From the NCBI GenBank assembly GCA_030512335.1, contig JAULSU010000002.1:1302001-1366000 (forward strand): a DNA stretch of 64,000 nucleotides. The letters are read 5' to 3'. Both the position numbers and the translations under genes were made by a program. Source of the DNA: Immersiella caudata (lineage: Eukaryota > Ascomycota > Sordariomycetes > Sordariales > Lasiosphaeriaceae). The notes beneath the pieces were generated by a model. The model saw only the letters and a list, made by a program, of their open reading frames with translations, was not told the DNA's origin and made no database searches. The first letter of the stretch is position 1. Every line of letters starts with the position of its first letter. Shown here in pieces: positions 46,843 to 59,853 of the stretch.

Positions 46843-49800
46843 ATGGACGATTTCTTTCGCTCCCAGCAGAGCCCCCGGGGCGACCCGCAGATGAGCGCGT
46901 TTGCCTCGCCCCCCCGAAACGGGCCTCAGCTGCCGCGCCGATTTACGACCGATTCTGGTCGTGTACCAACACTGTCATCAATTACGACCGCCCAGCGCGG
47001 TCCCGAGCCGCAGGACTTTACTGCCACCACGGTACGTTTGTTGTAGATCGAGGGAGGGGCGATCGTAGGGGCTGCTGCGGTGGTAGATAGGGCGCAGCTC
47101 CCCGGCGTCTCGATCTCTGGTGCCTATTTTTTTTCGGTTCCAAAACAGCCGCGCTGACGTTGGGTTCGACAGACTCTGCATAAAGTGCAATTGGTATGTT
47201 TTCTTCCTCGGGGTGGGTGCCGCGTGGGCAGAAAGCGGAAGGACGCAGCTGGCCTCGCGGCAGCTCGAGAGGCGCCCGCGGCTGCTTGCAGCGATTTCGC
47301 CTCAAACGAATAGTTGGCTGACTTTGCGGCCCCACGTGCCTGATTCAAACAGCTGGAGAAGAAAAGAATGGATTATGAACGACTCCGCGAGCACAAGCGG
47401 CGCTTCGAGGCCGAGATTCACAAGCTCGATGCCCAGCAGCGCATGGAGGAGAGAGAACTCGCGCTCATGCAGGAGGATTTGAACGTTGGCAGATTCGGCG
47501 GCCACCAGTCGGAACCCACGACCCCCCCAGAATACCGTGAGACATCGGCAGGTTTTCCCACCATGTTCTCACGGCCGAACCGCTATTCAACCTCCAGTCT
47601 TACCTCGCCTCCGGGCATTTTCAACCGCCCCGGACGGTCTGGCTCCCAGCTCGCCTCTCCCCAGTCGGGTATCATGCAGTCACGATTCGCTTTTGACGAC
47701 CAGCTCCCTTCGAGATCGGTTCCCGGATCTCGCAGAAACAGCGACGAGGACGAGAAGGAAGAAGCAGTCCGCCAGGACCCCACGAGCCACCGCTCAACAA
47801 ATGCGTAAGTGGCTTGCGTTATTGCGTTTGTTTTTGTAGTTGTGCTTTCTTTTAGCGTCCCCGTCTTTTCAAGACAAAGTCCTTCAAGCGAGGGGCAATG
47901 AGCGAGTCTGTCTTTGGCGTTGTTGAATATCTGGCTCTTGCTGCGATCATCTCCACATCCTTCACCCTAATCGGATACATGCCGTATGGCCCCTACCTAC
48001 CAGTAAACTCTCTTCTTGCGGCTCAACCGCCTGCAGTGTGAAGGGCAGTCTTGGTGGATACAGCTTGGCGACTGTTCTCCTCTCAGCTGACCCTCAAGGT
48101 GCTTTCCTATTGTGCATTGTGATGCTTCCTCACAATAGCAACACCATCTGATGTCGCCGAAGCCACACATTAGCTGTTGAAAATCTCTGCAGTTCCGAGG
48201 CTTTTCATCTGGTCTTTCCTTCTATTCACTCAATAGCCAGCCAAGTGGCTGCCTCTCCCAAGTATAAAATCTTGAGATCTTGTCGCCGGCCTTTCTTTTC
48301 TTGTACTTCCCAATTCCATCACACTCTTCTCTCGCCATCTTTCCACACCAATCTCAACCAACTCTCTCTATCTCACGATCACTTCATCGCTTCAGCGTTG
48401 GTACACTCGTGGCATCTTTCTTTTTCCGTCTCTATCTGCAACCTCAGACAGACATCCGACGAAAGCCCTCAAGTGAGCCGGAAACGTCAGACGCTTTGTA
48501 CTTTCGTCGCAACTGCTAACCTCGCTTTCGTCGCTTCCAGACTCAACCGCTATTCTATGCCCGTGACTCGTTCTCGGACCTACTTGACCGACATCGGCCT
48601 TGAGGACAGCAACAACACAACAGGATTTCTGTTTGGGGACGAAGACTCCAACTCTGGGGAGAATAGAACGACACCGACGAACAATCCTGACTCGTTTCCT
48701 GCTTTGCTTCGCCAACAAGGATACGGAACTCTGGTAAGTGCCCTCTGTCTGAGACCACCCGGTGCCTCTTCTGTCGCCACTTTCACTGTCCTTGATCACT
48801 TCCGTCCCATCCTGTCTCGTCCGTTTTCGTTTGTCTGTCTTTGTTCCGTCCGATGCTGGGACGGATTTTCGTCTCTTGCTTCAGATGGGTTTCCGTCCCA
48901 TGATTTGGGCCCCATTTCCTTCGCTCGGGACGGACGGGATCACTTCGGGCGAGTACATGAGACGAACAAGTTCTGAAGCTCGCCGATCCACTTACTTCGT
49001 TGATGCTGTCCGAGCTTTGCGTGGTCGGCTGACCTCGTGGCTCACCGGTTGCGTTTTTCCACGATTTTTTTTTTAAACTACGCGTTCTCTCCTCGCGTCA
49101 TTTCGCTGGCTCAACTCTTTCCTTTCACATCACAACCACCAAACACACTTCCCTTGCAGCATCCTGTTTCTCTGCTTTGTCGCCTTTGTCAATCTGCTGC
49201 TGGAGAATATTGTCAATATCACCTGCTAACACGGCTTGGTGCAGCTATCGTCTACTTCGTCCACAGCTTTGGACCTCGCTCAATCGCAGCCCTCTGCCTC
49301 CGAAAGCACGTCGACAAACGGCTGGAATTCTATCAGCAAGCACCGGTCGCAGCAAAGTATGTCTACCATCGGTTCTACCCCGCTCAACGGTGCCGCGTCG
49401 CCCCCTGAGGTCAGCGCCATTGGCAGCCGTCCCGCCAGCATTCGTCACTCGATGGACGGTGCCATGAAGTACTTCCCTGACAGCTCGTCTGGCGCCTCCG
49501 ACGCGACTCCCACCTTGTCCGTCGTGTCGCCCCAGACCAGCCACATTCTGGCCACTCCCCCGAAGCTTCAGCAATCCTATTCGGCCAACGATGTCCCGAC
49601 CGTGAAGAGCGCAAATGTCACGCCAGGCATGGGCGTGAATGCTAATAACCATGCCCAGCAGCACTTTCACAACCACAACGCCAGCCTCGGTCGCATCCCT
49701 GCTGGTGCAATTGCCAACCGTCACAGCCGCGAGCTCTCCAACGACTCAGGCCACGCGAACGGTCGCGAGAATGGAGGATACCCTTCAATCGGCTCGACTC

Positions 49801-51631
49801 TGCAGGCTAGTGCCATGCCCTTCGGCCCGACGTCCATCTTGCCTCAGTCTTCTGCGCCCATGGCTCCAGCTGTTCTTTCCCCGGCTGCTGCCAATCACTA
49901 CCCTTATTACAGCGGAACTCCCGTCTACAGCCCGCACGCTGGAAATGCTGCCACATATGGCAATCTCCCCATGCTGATGCAGGGCATGGCCCTTGGCAGT
50001 ACCGGCCCGTCTCCGGTGCCCGCAGCCATGTACCAAGCTCCTCAAGGCTTCACCGGCTATGGTGCGCTCTATCAATCATCCTCGAGGCCCCAGCCACAGG
50101 ACAGCCAGGCTCGTGTGATTCGTGATCGTCGCGCAGTCGACAATGAGGGTAAGTCTTTCTGGCACCCCCAAGCCCACTGTTGATGAACGTGCTAACATGT
50201 TTGCTACTAGCCATGGCGCGCTTCAACGGCATGAGCCTGGAGCAGGCTCGCGGCCGCATCTACGATCTCTGCAAGGACCAGCATGGTTGCCGTTTCCTAC
50301 AGAAGCAGCTGGAGAATCGCCAACCGGAGCAGATCCACCTTATCTGGAGCGAGACCAACATGCACGTTGTCGAGTTGATGACGGACCCTTTTGGCAATTA
50401 CCTCTGCCAAAAGCTGCTCGAGTACTGCGACGACGACGAGCGCACAGTTCTCATCCAGAACGCTTCCGAGGCCATGGTTCGCATTGCTTTGAACCAGCAT
50501 GGTACTCGAGCCCTCCAGAAGATGATCGAGCATGTTTCCACGGCTGTTCAGATTAAGCTCATCATCGACTCGCTTCGCCATCAGGTTGTAGAACTCATCC
50601 AGGACCTCAATGGCAACCACGTCATCCAGAAGTGCCTGAACAAGCTATCTGCCGACGATGCGGCCTTCATCTTTGAGGCAGTCGGTAACCACTGCGTCGA
50701 GGTCGGTACGCATCGCCACGGCTGCTGCGTCCTCCAGCGCTGCATCGATCACGCCGACGGCGCCCAGAAGGTGTGGCTTATTGAGCGCATCACTGACAAT
50801 GCGGTCACTCTGGTCCAAGACCCTTTTGGCAACTACGTTGTTCAGTACATCATCGACCTCAACCAGGACGCCTTCACTGAGCCGCTGGTGCGCCAGTTCC
50901 AGGGCCGCACCGCCGCCCTCTCCCGCCATAAGTTTAGCTCCAATGTGATCGAGAAGTGCCTCCGCTGCGCCTCCGACACCTCCAAGGACATGATTGTGGA
51001 CGAGCTGCTGATGTCCGGTGAGATGCTGAACTTGTTGCGCGATAGCTTCGCCAACTACGTTATCCAGACCGCTCTCGAGTATTCGACTACTGGCGTGAAG
51101 ATTCGGCTCGTCGAAGCCATCCGCCCTGTCCTGCCCAACATCCGCGCGACACCCTATGGCCGTCGCATTCAGGCCAAAATTCAAGCCTACGACACTCGCG
51201 CAGGAACAAGGGAGTCTGTTGGCCCCTCTATTCCACCTATCACCGATGCCACCGGAGCCCAGATCTCTACTCGGACAGCCCACCAACGCATCCTTCCACC
51301 CCACCAGCCTTCCCACCAGCAGGCTCACCAGCAAGCTCATCAGCCGATCATGCCCCCCCCTCAGGTCGCCTACACCAATGGCACCAATGGCAACGGTGCC
51401 AATCTCAACGGCATCAACGGCATCAACGGCGTGAATATGCATGGTGTCAATGTCAACGATGTCAACAGCAACGGCCTTGGCAATGGTCTCCACAACGGTC
51501 TTAACAATGGTGTTGGTGGTTATGCGAACCCCGGAGGCATGCCTGCTCCTCAGCCTCCTCGCGGCCAGCAGTACCCGCCCCAATATCAGGGCATGGGTGG
51601 CCCGACTGACCAGGGCGAGAGCTGGCTTTAG
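46843..51631 (+). CDS. PUF4: Pumilio-family (PUF) mRNA-binding translational regulator, Puf4-like
   Basis: A cytoplasmic protein that binds UGUA elements in mRNA 3' UTRs and represses or destabilises them. The proposed exons are 46843-47031, 47353-47804, 48541-48733, 49245-50148 and 50211-51631, giving 1052 residues in phase. The first 580 residues are low-complexity. Residues about 585-890 hold eight PUF repeats with recognition residues C-R/Q, N-Y/Q, T-R/Q, N-H/Q, C-C/Q, N-Y/Q, S-N/E and N-Y/Q. DQHGCRFLQKQL, LNGNHVIQKCL and THRHGCCVLQRC point to the Puf4/Mpt5 clade rather than Puf3. The C-terminal 160 residues are His/Gln- then Asn/Gly-rich, suggesting condensate formation. Introns 1-3 are 321, 736 and 511 nt, long for a fungus, so unseen exons or alternative starts are possible. 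Confidence 0.9.
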
Positions 51632-53973
51632 AGCAGGAACTTGCGTTGCCGGCGGAAACTACGCATGTAACGGTACGGTGGATCTATTGCGGATGGCTTT
51701 TCAACTTGGCACCCGCAGTCTGCCTTCTTCCTAACGTCTCTTTTCCCTGCAATACTCGTCATGAAGCATCTTTCTCTTGCGACGAACGTCATGACCTTCC
51801 CCTTTTGCACTGTTACCAACAGCAACGACCAGTCACGGCATATCACTTTCACGATGCGAGTATCCAGAGCGACGACGAGAACGATACTATCGAGCTTAAG
51901 CAGCCTCGGAGACTCATGAAGACTTGTCTCTTTGGCCTCGCTTTGTTGTACACTATCACGCTCGATGGGTACGAAAGTCGCAAAGAACGGCAATAGATTA
52001 TTTTGGGACGTGTTTTCTCATCTAGCACGTCAGAAAAGCTCTCTCTACTTTCCTTTGTCATCTTCGGCCTGGAGGCGATCCAAGTCCACGGCAAGTATTC
52101 GATCCTCTCCGACACAAAATCTTCACGATCTTGCTAGCGTGAGAGCGATCTCGGAGAGCTTTATTGAGCTTTATATCTGGTCCCCCATCTTTCATCACAG
52201 CCTCTTGATCTACTTCCACTTCGGTGTACATACAGCACACGCGTGGTATGCGCCGGAAAACGGGGGGTGAGAAGGGTTTGAGAGGGTATCAGCTTCTTCG
52301 CTTGTGTTTCTGGAACAATTGATGGGCCCGTCTCATCGGAGCAGCATCTTGGCCGACTGCGGTTTTTCTGTATACCGCGGAACTCTTGGCTAGGAAGCAG
52401 ACCGTGAGAAGTGGGCGCTTTCTCTTCTAAAGTCGGCGGTGGCCGAAGCGGAGATATTATCATGGCCTGGTTTCATGTTTCTGGGATTAGGTTCTCGGGC
52501 AGCATTTGGCAATGAAACTTCCTGTTTCTTACCTTTTAGCTTTAAAGTATCATGGGCTGCTGCTAGTTCTTTCGCATTAGGGATCGGAAATTACCTTAGT
52601 TTTACACTTGTTGTGCGCCCACGCTAGTGATTGTGATGTGGCTGACTGCGGTGAAGATGCTCTGGAAACTGGTGATCGCGAGTCCTAATGTGCTTGTTGC
52701 ATGGCCATTCTGACGAGAGATGAGGAGCGAGTTGAAACAGCGGCTCACTGACGAAGAGCAGGGAGATACGAACCGTCTTGAAGTCAATGACTTGAACCGA
52801 GCTTTCTTGAGGCCAGAGGAACATCACAAAAAGTCGAGATGTAACCTTGGAACTTTGCGCCTCGTTTGTGGTCCAAGACTTGGAAACCCTAGACCACGGC
52901 GGCCGCATATACCAAACATCATCACAATCAAAACAAATCAGATATCAGATCTTGTCAATCCGCCTTGGTCTATTGTCACCTCTCACAATGCGCATCCCAA
53001 GGGCTCGCCGCAAGGACAACACCCTATGAAAGGACGATGATGATCCAGATCCAGCAAAGCTAGCTCCCGAGACTCCTTTCTCGCTTCGCCATGCCATCAT
53101 CCATCAGACACCAAACCGTCTGTGTCAACTCCTACTCCAACCATCGCGATATATGGGTGCGAGAGGGATGTATCTCTCCCCTCTCAGCCAAAAAGCACAA
53201 ATGCCAGCCCAACCCAACCCATGAGCATCACCGAGCGTAAAAAGCAATTTTGCCAACCCAGCCAACCGGTGCGTATGTGTGCGTGTCTGTGTCCAACTCT
53301 CTGACAATCCTCAGTTTTTCATTTTTGTCTTGCCCCTCAGTTGATTCGTCAGCGGCGGCGCGAAACACCAATCTTTTAGACGACCTCTTCTATAATGGAT
53401 GGGGACCGAGTAAAAAAAAAAAAGAAACTCCACTCCTTGCCAATCGTGGAAAATGCAGAGATGTGTTGCGGGTAAAAAGCAGATATCCTCCCCCCCCCCA
53501 GTTTATGATCATGACGTAAAGTGATGAGTTTACTTTGTAAGAGACAGAAGATGAGAGATGGGTTGACGAAGGAGTTTGCGTTTCCATGTTATTTTGTGGA
53601 AACCGGGGATTTGGGTCGGAATCCAGGAAGTGAGGTCAGAGCCGCAAAGTCGAAGGTATCGTGTGGTCTCAGCATGCCGTTCCCTTTCATGTCCAACGGC
53701 AAGGGAAAAGCAACAAAATCAGTGAAATCAACACAAAAGAAAAGTGCACGAAAGACAGCCAGTTCCTAGCAAAACAGTATCCTAGGAGGCGTGGTTGACG
53801 GAGATATTGCCGTATTGGGAGTCCACAACGCCATGATTCGAAGTCGCATCCACGGGGTCGGAACCGAACGGGCTGTGGCAAAATAGTTTCCTATTCTGAC
53901 AACACTCTTTTTCAGTCGGTCCAAGATCACAGGGAACCGCAATGGCAGATCTCTCCATCGGCAGTTCCCAAGG
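51632..53973. other. intergenic region between convergent PUF and Nudix genes
   Basis: Contains both 3' UTRs. PUF-type motifs occur at 51947-51955 and 52225-52232. Short runs of A (near 53410) and of C (near 53491) are present. No coding region is supported. Confidence 0.5.
51947..51955 (+). promoter_or_regulatory. possible PUF-binding motif in the PUF gene's own 3' region
   Basis: TGTACACTA lies 316 nt after the PUF stop codon on the sense strand and fits UGUAHAHUA. A second related octamer, TGTACATA, is at 52225-52232. Autoregulation is an inference. Confidence 0.3.
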
Positions 53974-54578
53974 CTACCTCTTCATGGTTGAGCGCTCAAG
54001 GGCCAACTGCAGCTCCGGTCGGGTCTTCAGGTGCTCGTGGGCCTCGGCGAAAGTGAACCAGCTCCTCTCGCGCTTCTCCATCTCGGGCCACTCCTCCTCC
54101 TGGCTGAGAACAGTGGCTTCGTAGAACCGGTAGAGCGAGCGCTCCTTGGAGGAATGCTTTGGGGGGCGTGAGTCCTTAATCTCGCCCAGGTCATAGTCGA
54201 TCTGCACCGAAATTCCAGCCTCCTCCCAGGCCTCACGTGCGGCTGCCTCGGTGCATTCTTCGTCGATCTCCCAACCGCCCTTAGGAAGCACCCAGCCTTT
54301 CCGCCTCGTGGACTGAATCAGCAACACGACGGTCTTGTCCTCGTTGAGGGGCACGATCCCTGCTACCAGCCGCTCGCCTTTCGAGTTGTACCCTACAAGA
54401 AGGTTGTGTGTCAGTATACTCGACTCCGAGCCATCCAGTTCTCTCGAGCCCGCGACCACCCAGCGGCACCCTCGGGAGGGCCAGACCCGTATCTCAAGAA
54501 ACTTGGCGTCAACTCACTTTGATTCGTTCGCCCAGTCCGCGACTCCATTGTGCGGCTGCCACTGCCGCTCGCCGCCAT
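53974..54578 (-). CDS. Nudix hydrolase, diphosphoinositol-polyphosphate/diadenosine-polyphosphate type
   Basis: Exons 54518-54578 and 53974-54392 give 159 residues; the intron runs from GTGAGT to TGTAG. The Nudix box at residues 59-81 fits GX5EX7REUXEEXGU, with Arg73, Glu74, Glu77 and Glu78 as metal and catalytic residues. The lead-in RLVAGIVPLN, then LIQSTRRKGWVLPKGG, is characteristic of the DIPP/Aps1/Ddp1 group. That group removes pyrophosphate-linked phosphate from inositol pyrophosphates and cleaves Ap5A/Ap6A and polyphosphate in the cytosol. The closing section EEWPEMEKRERSWFTFAEAHEHL also matches. Length is normal for the fungal group. The first exon codes for a Ser/Gly-rich variable N-terminus. 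It is convergent with the PUF gene. Confidence 0.9.
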
Positions 54579-57500
54579 GACGCTTAGCGTATCAACCTCC
54601 GCTTATAGAAGGGGTCGCCAAGGGTATTCGTGAGGGGCCAGAGGCGAAAGCGTGACGGTGACGAGGCTTCGTCGAAGGAATGCAGAGACGGGTCGGGGCC
54701 TCGTGCTATCCGTGTGGGGAAAGCTGTTGAGTCTTCTTGGGGAGCCGAAACAACGTGCCGGTAGGAAACTTCCCGTCTTCCTAGGCTACGGACGGGAACA
54801 TGGTCGAAATGGCGGAGATAAAGGGGGAAATATATCCTACGTCCCGAGCGCGAGGTATGGTCGAGCCTGGCTCAGATGCTGAATGGCCCCCAAAGAGATG
54901 GACAGAGACTCAATTGCGCGCGTGCTAGGTCCCGTGGCGCTCTGCGGTTGCGTCCGAGTGCACAGCAGCGTCTGTGGCAGGTCGCGGGTTTTTGTGCAGA
55001 GACTGGGATGAGATCGAGTGCCCGTGACGTGTGGTTGGGGACAGCGCCGCTGGGGCAGGCTGTTGCGCTTGAAGAAGCCGGCCTCGTGGCTGCCAGCCGG
55101 CAAGGTTTTGCGCGGCGCTGGAGAGCCCACAAAACAAAGTGAAGCTCGTCCAGGGCGTCCAGAACGTTGCCTCGGTCGGTTGGCGTGTTGTTGAGGTTTG
55201 TCGGCCAAAGAGAGTGTGGGCAGTCGCTGGGGTGCGCAGAGCGCGCGAGGCAGACAGATTCCCGTCAGAACTTTTTGCCTGGCGGGTGCGGTTCCGAGCC
55301 CTTGGAGGGGCTGTCGTCTGCGGCTGGCAACTTAGCGACGGGCACCTGGGAGAAGGGCAAAACCCGGACACAAAGAGCGGAAAGCGGCAGCTGCTGGATT
55401 TCGGGGGAAAAGAGCGCTACGTAGCAGACAGGCGTGCAGATGCACCAGCACCCTCAGCTGAGCAAGAAGGCTGGACAAGACGGCGACGGAGACGGGAGTA
55501 GAAGTTCAAGGTTGGACACCTGCTAGTGGGCAGGCCGTTGCACGTCTCGTGCCATCCAGGCAGGATGGAGGGGCAGCTCTCAAGGAAATTAGAGTTGGAC
55601 TTTATACTGGGTAGCTACATGCCCGGAACCTCCTTGGTCTGGGCTCACCTGAGAAAAAAAACCATTGAGGCAAGGAAGCTAGCGAGCAGTTAGCTCCCCT
55701 GCAATCCGCACTCCGATTCTTGTGCGTGTGTGCGGTGAGGCGTGAGGGTGTGTATGCAAAAGTCAGAGGAGTCTGATTGTCGTGACAGGGGTAGCTTTCC
55801 TTCCTCCTGTGTGCGCTTCCAGCTCCGTTTCCCCACATTGCGGGCAGAAAGACTGCGGAATCCACCGAGGGGAAAAGGAAGCCCTCAAAGCAAAGCCGGT
55901 TTTCTACCGAACCGCTCCGTGGTGGACGGAACAAATAAAGCATCAGAGTAATGTTTCCTATGCCCTCTTTCCAGCAAACCCTTCGAGGACTCTGAGTGGC
56001 AGAGTGGCGCAGATGGCAAGCTCATTTCCTTCGCCGCCTGGCCGTCCGCGGAGCAACAACAGTGGCTAGCAACAAGCAGCACTTTACGCGGTGCCGCGTC
56101 TGCTCCATCAAGGGATGCTTATTATGACAGGAGTGACAGGGGTACAGACGCCGAGCTGGGTCGCGATCCCGGATTGGTGAACACCAACTCCTTGCAGTCG
56201 CGGGTGGTAGGCTGTTGACGGCTCTTTGCACGGGCTGTATCTGCGGTCTGCATCGCCAGAGTACCCAGTACTTCTCGTCAACGTGGGGTTGCTCCCATCA
56301 TCTACGAGTCAGAAGTACCATTCTCTTCCCAGCTTTCCGACTCCAGACACCAGGCTCCAGACCGCCCACCGCGAATAAATTGCTGGCCTGATCGGACTCG
56401 ATATACGGACGTCACCCGGACGCCGCTACGACAGCGTGGTGTGGGGTGCGGTTACTGCGGCTGCGGTTGGCCCACGACGGCGATGGGACCAGAAAGGCTC
56501 AGGCTTCCTTTGCCTGGTCATACAGCATCGAGACGGTCAAGAGATGGAGGAGCCATCTACTAAGCACACTGTCCTACAACCCAGGTTCTAGCCATCGTCA
56601 TCAAACGACGACCTACCGCCTTCGTGCACGATGTCAAAGTTACGCATCGCCCATTTCCCGAGTCCTGGCTGCAAGGACCGAGATAGAGCAACCTGAAAGC
56701 TTCCAGTCGTACCACCCCCCTAGGTTCGAAGGTTGAAGTCACACAAAATCTGTTACCTCCCTTCCCCAGAAATGCAGAGGATGCCATCCCGCCCCGAACA
56801 CGCTTTGTCATGTCCTCGGTACTTCAGCCGGCCCACAACCGGGCTGCTCCCAGAGAACCCGCCCTAATTGCGCGCCTGCCTCACCTGCAACGGAGCTTGG
56901 TGAGCAAGTGTCTGCACTCGCCTTGATGGATTACCTAAGCTCCAATCACCCAAGCACCTGTTGTCGCTGAAGGCAGCAGGAGACCACCACTCCTCTCCAA
57001 GCCCACTGTGATCAACCAAGTTCCAGGTTGCAGGCCGTTGGGCTCACTACCGCTCTGTCAACATTGAAGACCCGTGTAATACTGCATCGCCGAACGCATG
57101 CTGCACCGCCCTCCCTCAGCCTGCCCATCCATTCACGGTCAGTCTTTCGGATCCGATTGCTCCCACCACCCATCTCGGCACCGCTGATGCCCAACCTACT
57201 TCAGCGATCACCGCCGAGTATAAACGCCTCTGCACTTTCGGGTCACGACAACCTTGAAACAACTCACCCGCCTCTATCCGCAAAGGGAGCCCCCTAGATC
57301 ACCGCAGCCAGAGACGACCCTGGGTTTTCTGTTTCCATCTCATCCGATTTGCTGGACAAGTTGAGACAGGACTAGCAGAGGCCGACCCTGGTTCCGAAGA
57401 GCCCGATTGCCCCTCACCCTCCGCGCCTCCGCTCCCCGGCCTGCGGGATCCTTGGCACACCCGGTTCCCGGCCGCACCAGCACCGCCCTGCTTGCGGCAC

Positions 57501-57762
57501 GCGCTCATCAGTCGAGCCGCATCGCCTGATTGTGTCGCACCCTCCATTGCGCAACGGCGCCGGCGCTGTGGGTTGGCGCTGTCTTGCGATTCCCGAGACG
57601 GAGCCACTGTGCCCCTCCCCCCCTCTTCCGCCAACTTCCCCGCCTGGTCTGGCACCACAAGCACCACCACTGCTGCTACCACCATCCACCACCTTCTGCT
57701 GCGCAGTTACTTTTGCTTGGCCCCCACAATCCTCTTAGTGCTGCGGCACCACTTGCGGCACC
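54579..57762. other. 3.2-kb region between divergent Nudix and ATE1 genes, no gene seen
   Basis: No supported gene. Plus- and minus-strand ORFs of 100-150 codons at 54925-55501 overlap each other antisense and have no family features. The 57300-57760 stretch is C-rich on the plus strand and is probably ATE1 leader. Confidence 0.45.
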
Positions 57763-59853
57763 ATGGCCGATGGCAGCACCGGCACGCCGACCCCTGACGG
57801 CGCTGCGGTCCCGTACTCTCATATCTTCCCAATCGGTAAGTTCGCACTACCGTTCACTCTCATCCAACCATCGGACCATGTGCGGCATTGGTATGCTGCC
57901 GTTGGCTACCCGCCCTCCTGCTCCACACGATCGGATTTCCATCGCCTTGTGCCAAGCGGCATCAAGGATTGCGATCTTTGTCTCAACTACCACTCAATCC
58001 GAACGACGCCGTCGCTTCCACCTGCCTTATCCCACGCAGTGTCAGCTTCAGCTGTCTTTTCCTTGTGTCAGAGAATCCACCCGTCGGAGGGAGACGAACC
58101 TCTAATCCGACAGCCTGCTCATGTATATATTGCTTTTCCTGGTACACATTTCATTACACCCGTGCCTGCATCACGTGGCTGGGCATCTTTTCACATTCTT
58201 GACAGACGGGATAGGTAGAGTTGGTCATGCTCGTCATCTTGTGCTGCCCCATCTCCGCCTTGTCTCAAGATTGACGTCCAAACTAACAGTATGGTTCTTT
58301 CCCAGGATACAGTAATTCGTCCGATTGCGGATACTGCCGTGGTGTTCGAAGTGGTCAGTCTCGAAAACGTATTTGCCTCCCCCCTAGGTTCTTCCGTGTC
58401 ATCATCCCTCGAAAATTCTCCGAAGGGATGCCAACCTCCGGGTTGACCATGGGCCTCGTGTCGTTGCTTTGCATCTGATCACCCTTGGCACTGCGTGCAT
58501 GCTTCGGCACAGGGATTCCATGGTGGAACAACCACGGAGAGCCGTACACCTTTCAACTAACGCCGTCACGTATCTGCAGGTTTTTCCTACTATGCAGTTG
58601 CCACGTCTCTCACGCCATCTTTCTACCAAAAGCTAGTCGACCGCTGCTGGAGACGCTCCGGGACGCTGCTTTACCGCCCGAATCAAAAGAACTCATGTTG
58701 CCCCCACTACACCCTGCGTCTCGACGCAACTGGCTTCAGACCCACCAAGGACCAACGACAAGCTGTCAACCGCTTCAACAAGTTTGTCGTCGGTGAAGCA
58801 TACAGCAAGGAGACGGCGCGCGCATGTCCCCGGTCACGCGAGGAGATCAGGAAACGGGATAACGAGTTTGATCTAGTTGCGAGGATCTCCGAGGCGGAAT
58901 TCGCATCGCTCAAGCCCCCACCCCTGCCCGAGCACAACCTTGTCGTCACTCTGGAACCGGACACGTTCACCGAGGAGAAGTACGAAGTTTTTGAGAACTA
59001 CCAGCGTCTGGTTCACAAGGAGCCTGCGGATAAGATCTCGCGGAACGGATTCAACAGATTCCTCTGCAGCTCGCCTCTGACTCGGGAGACGATAACTGGA
59101 GATGACGGCAAGGAGAAGAAGCTAGGTTCGTTCCATCAATGCTACCGCCTAGACGGTAAGCTGGTCGCCATGGGTGTCCTCGATCTATTGCCTCATTGTG
59201 TGAGCGCCGTCTACTTCATGTACCATGAGTCCATCCGTCAGCACAACCCCGGGAAACTGGGAGCCTTGAGAGAGATTGCCCTGGCGCTTGACGCCGGGTA
59301 TCGCTGGTGGTACTCAGGTTTCTATATTCACAGCTGCCCGAAGATGAGATACAAGGTTGACTATTCGCCACAATACGTGCTTGATCCAGAAACGCTCGAG
59401 TGGGACATGCTGGACAAGGAGGCATTGGCTATATTTGACAAGAAGCCCTATGTCAGCTTATCGATGGAAAGGAGACAAAGGGCTCTTGAACAGGAGAGAG
59501 AGGCGGAGGAGCCTCCAACCAGCAATCATGGGGAAGGAGATGAGGCACCAGCGGTAGAGGGTGATGGGGGCAGCATTTCACCTGGGGGGGACGAGGAAGC
59601 TTTTCTCTTTCACAGCAACATGCCGGGGATACCCTCGCTGGAGGAGATGAGGCAAGTGAACATGGACAACCTGCTGTTGCGCTCTGACTACTCGAACGAA
59701 TGCTTTCTCGCATCACAGTTGGTCGTCTGGGACACGGAGAGTATCGGAGAATACGGGAATCTGAAGTCCAGGATCGCGGAACTGGTGGCAGCCATCGGGC
59801 CCGATCTGGTTAGCGAGTACTGCGTGGACTTTCGACGGAAGAGTAGGATGTGA
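57763..59853 (+). CDS. ATE1: arginyl-tRNA--protein transferase 1
   Basis: Transfers arginine from Arg-tRNA to N-terminal Asp, Glu or oxidised Cys, creating an N-degron for the Arg/N-end-rule ubiquitin pathway. Exons 57763-57835, 58306-58353 and 58580-59853 give 464 residues. The N-terminal domain has CGYC (Cys32, Cys35) and a Cys-Cys pair (Cys80, Cys81), the four cysteines that in yeast Ate1 bind an iron-sulphur cluster. YRPN near residue 72, RFLCSSPLTRE, GSFHQCYRLDGKLVAMGVLDLLP, VYFMYHES and GYRWWYSGFYIHSCPKMRYKVDY are core GNAT-like catalytic segments. The 48-nt exon 2 encodes the CGYC motif alone and lies between a 470-nt and a 226-nt intron (donors GTAAGT and GTCAGT). An acidic insertion of about 50 residues precedes the C-terminus. 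Confidence 0.95.

Noticed and set aside
47120..47482. Extra exon inside PUF intron 1
   Set aside because: A CAG at 47149-47151 could act as an acceptor, but the direct join from 47031 to 47353 already keeps phase and no conserved sequence is gained.
50645..51583. 312-codon minus-strand ORF
   Set aside because: Antisense to the PUF repeats; Val/Asp-rich shadow of the coding strand.
54925..55501. Overlapping ORFs of 120-148 codons on both strands
   Set aside because: They overlap antisense, lack introns or family features, and lie in GC-rich promoter-type DNA.
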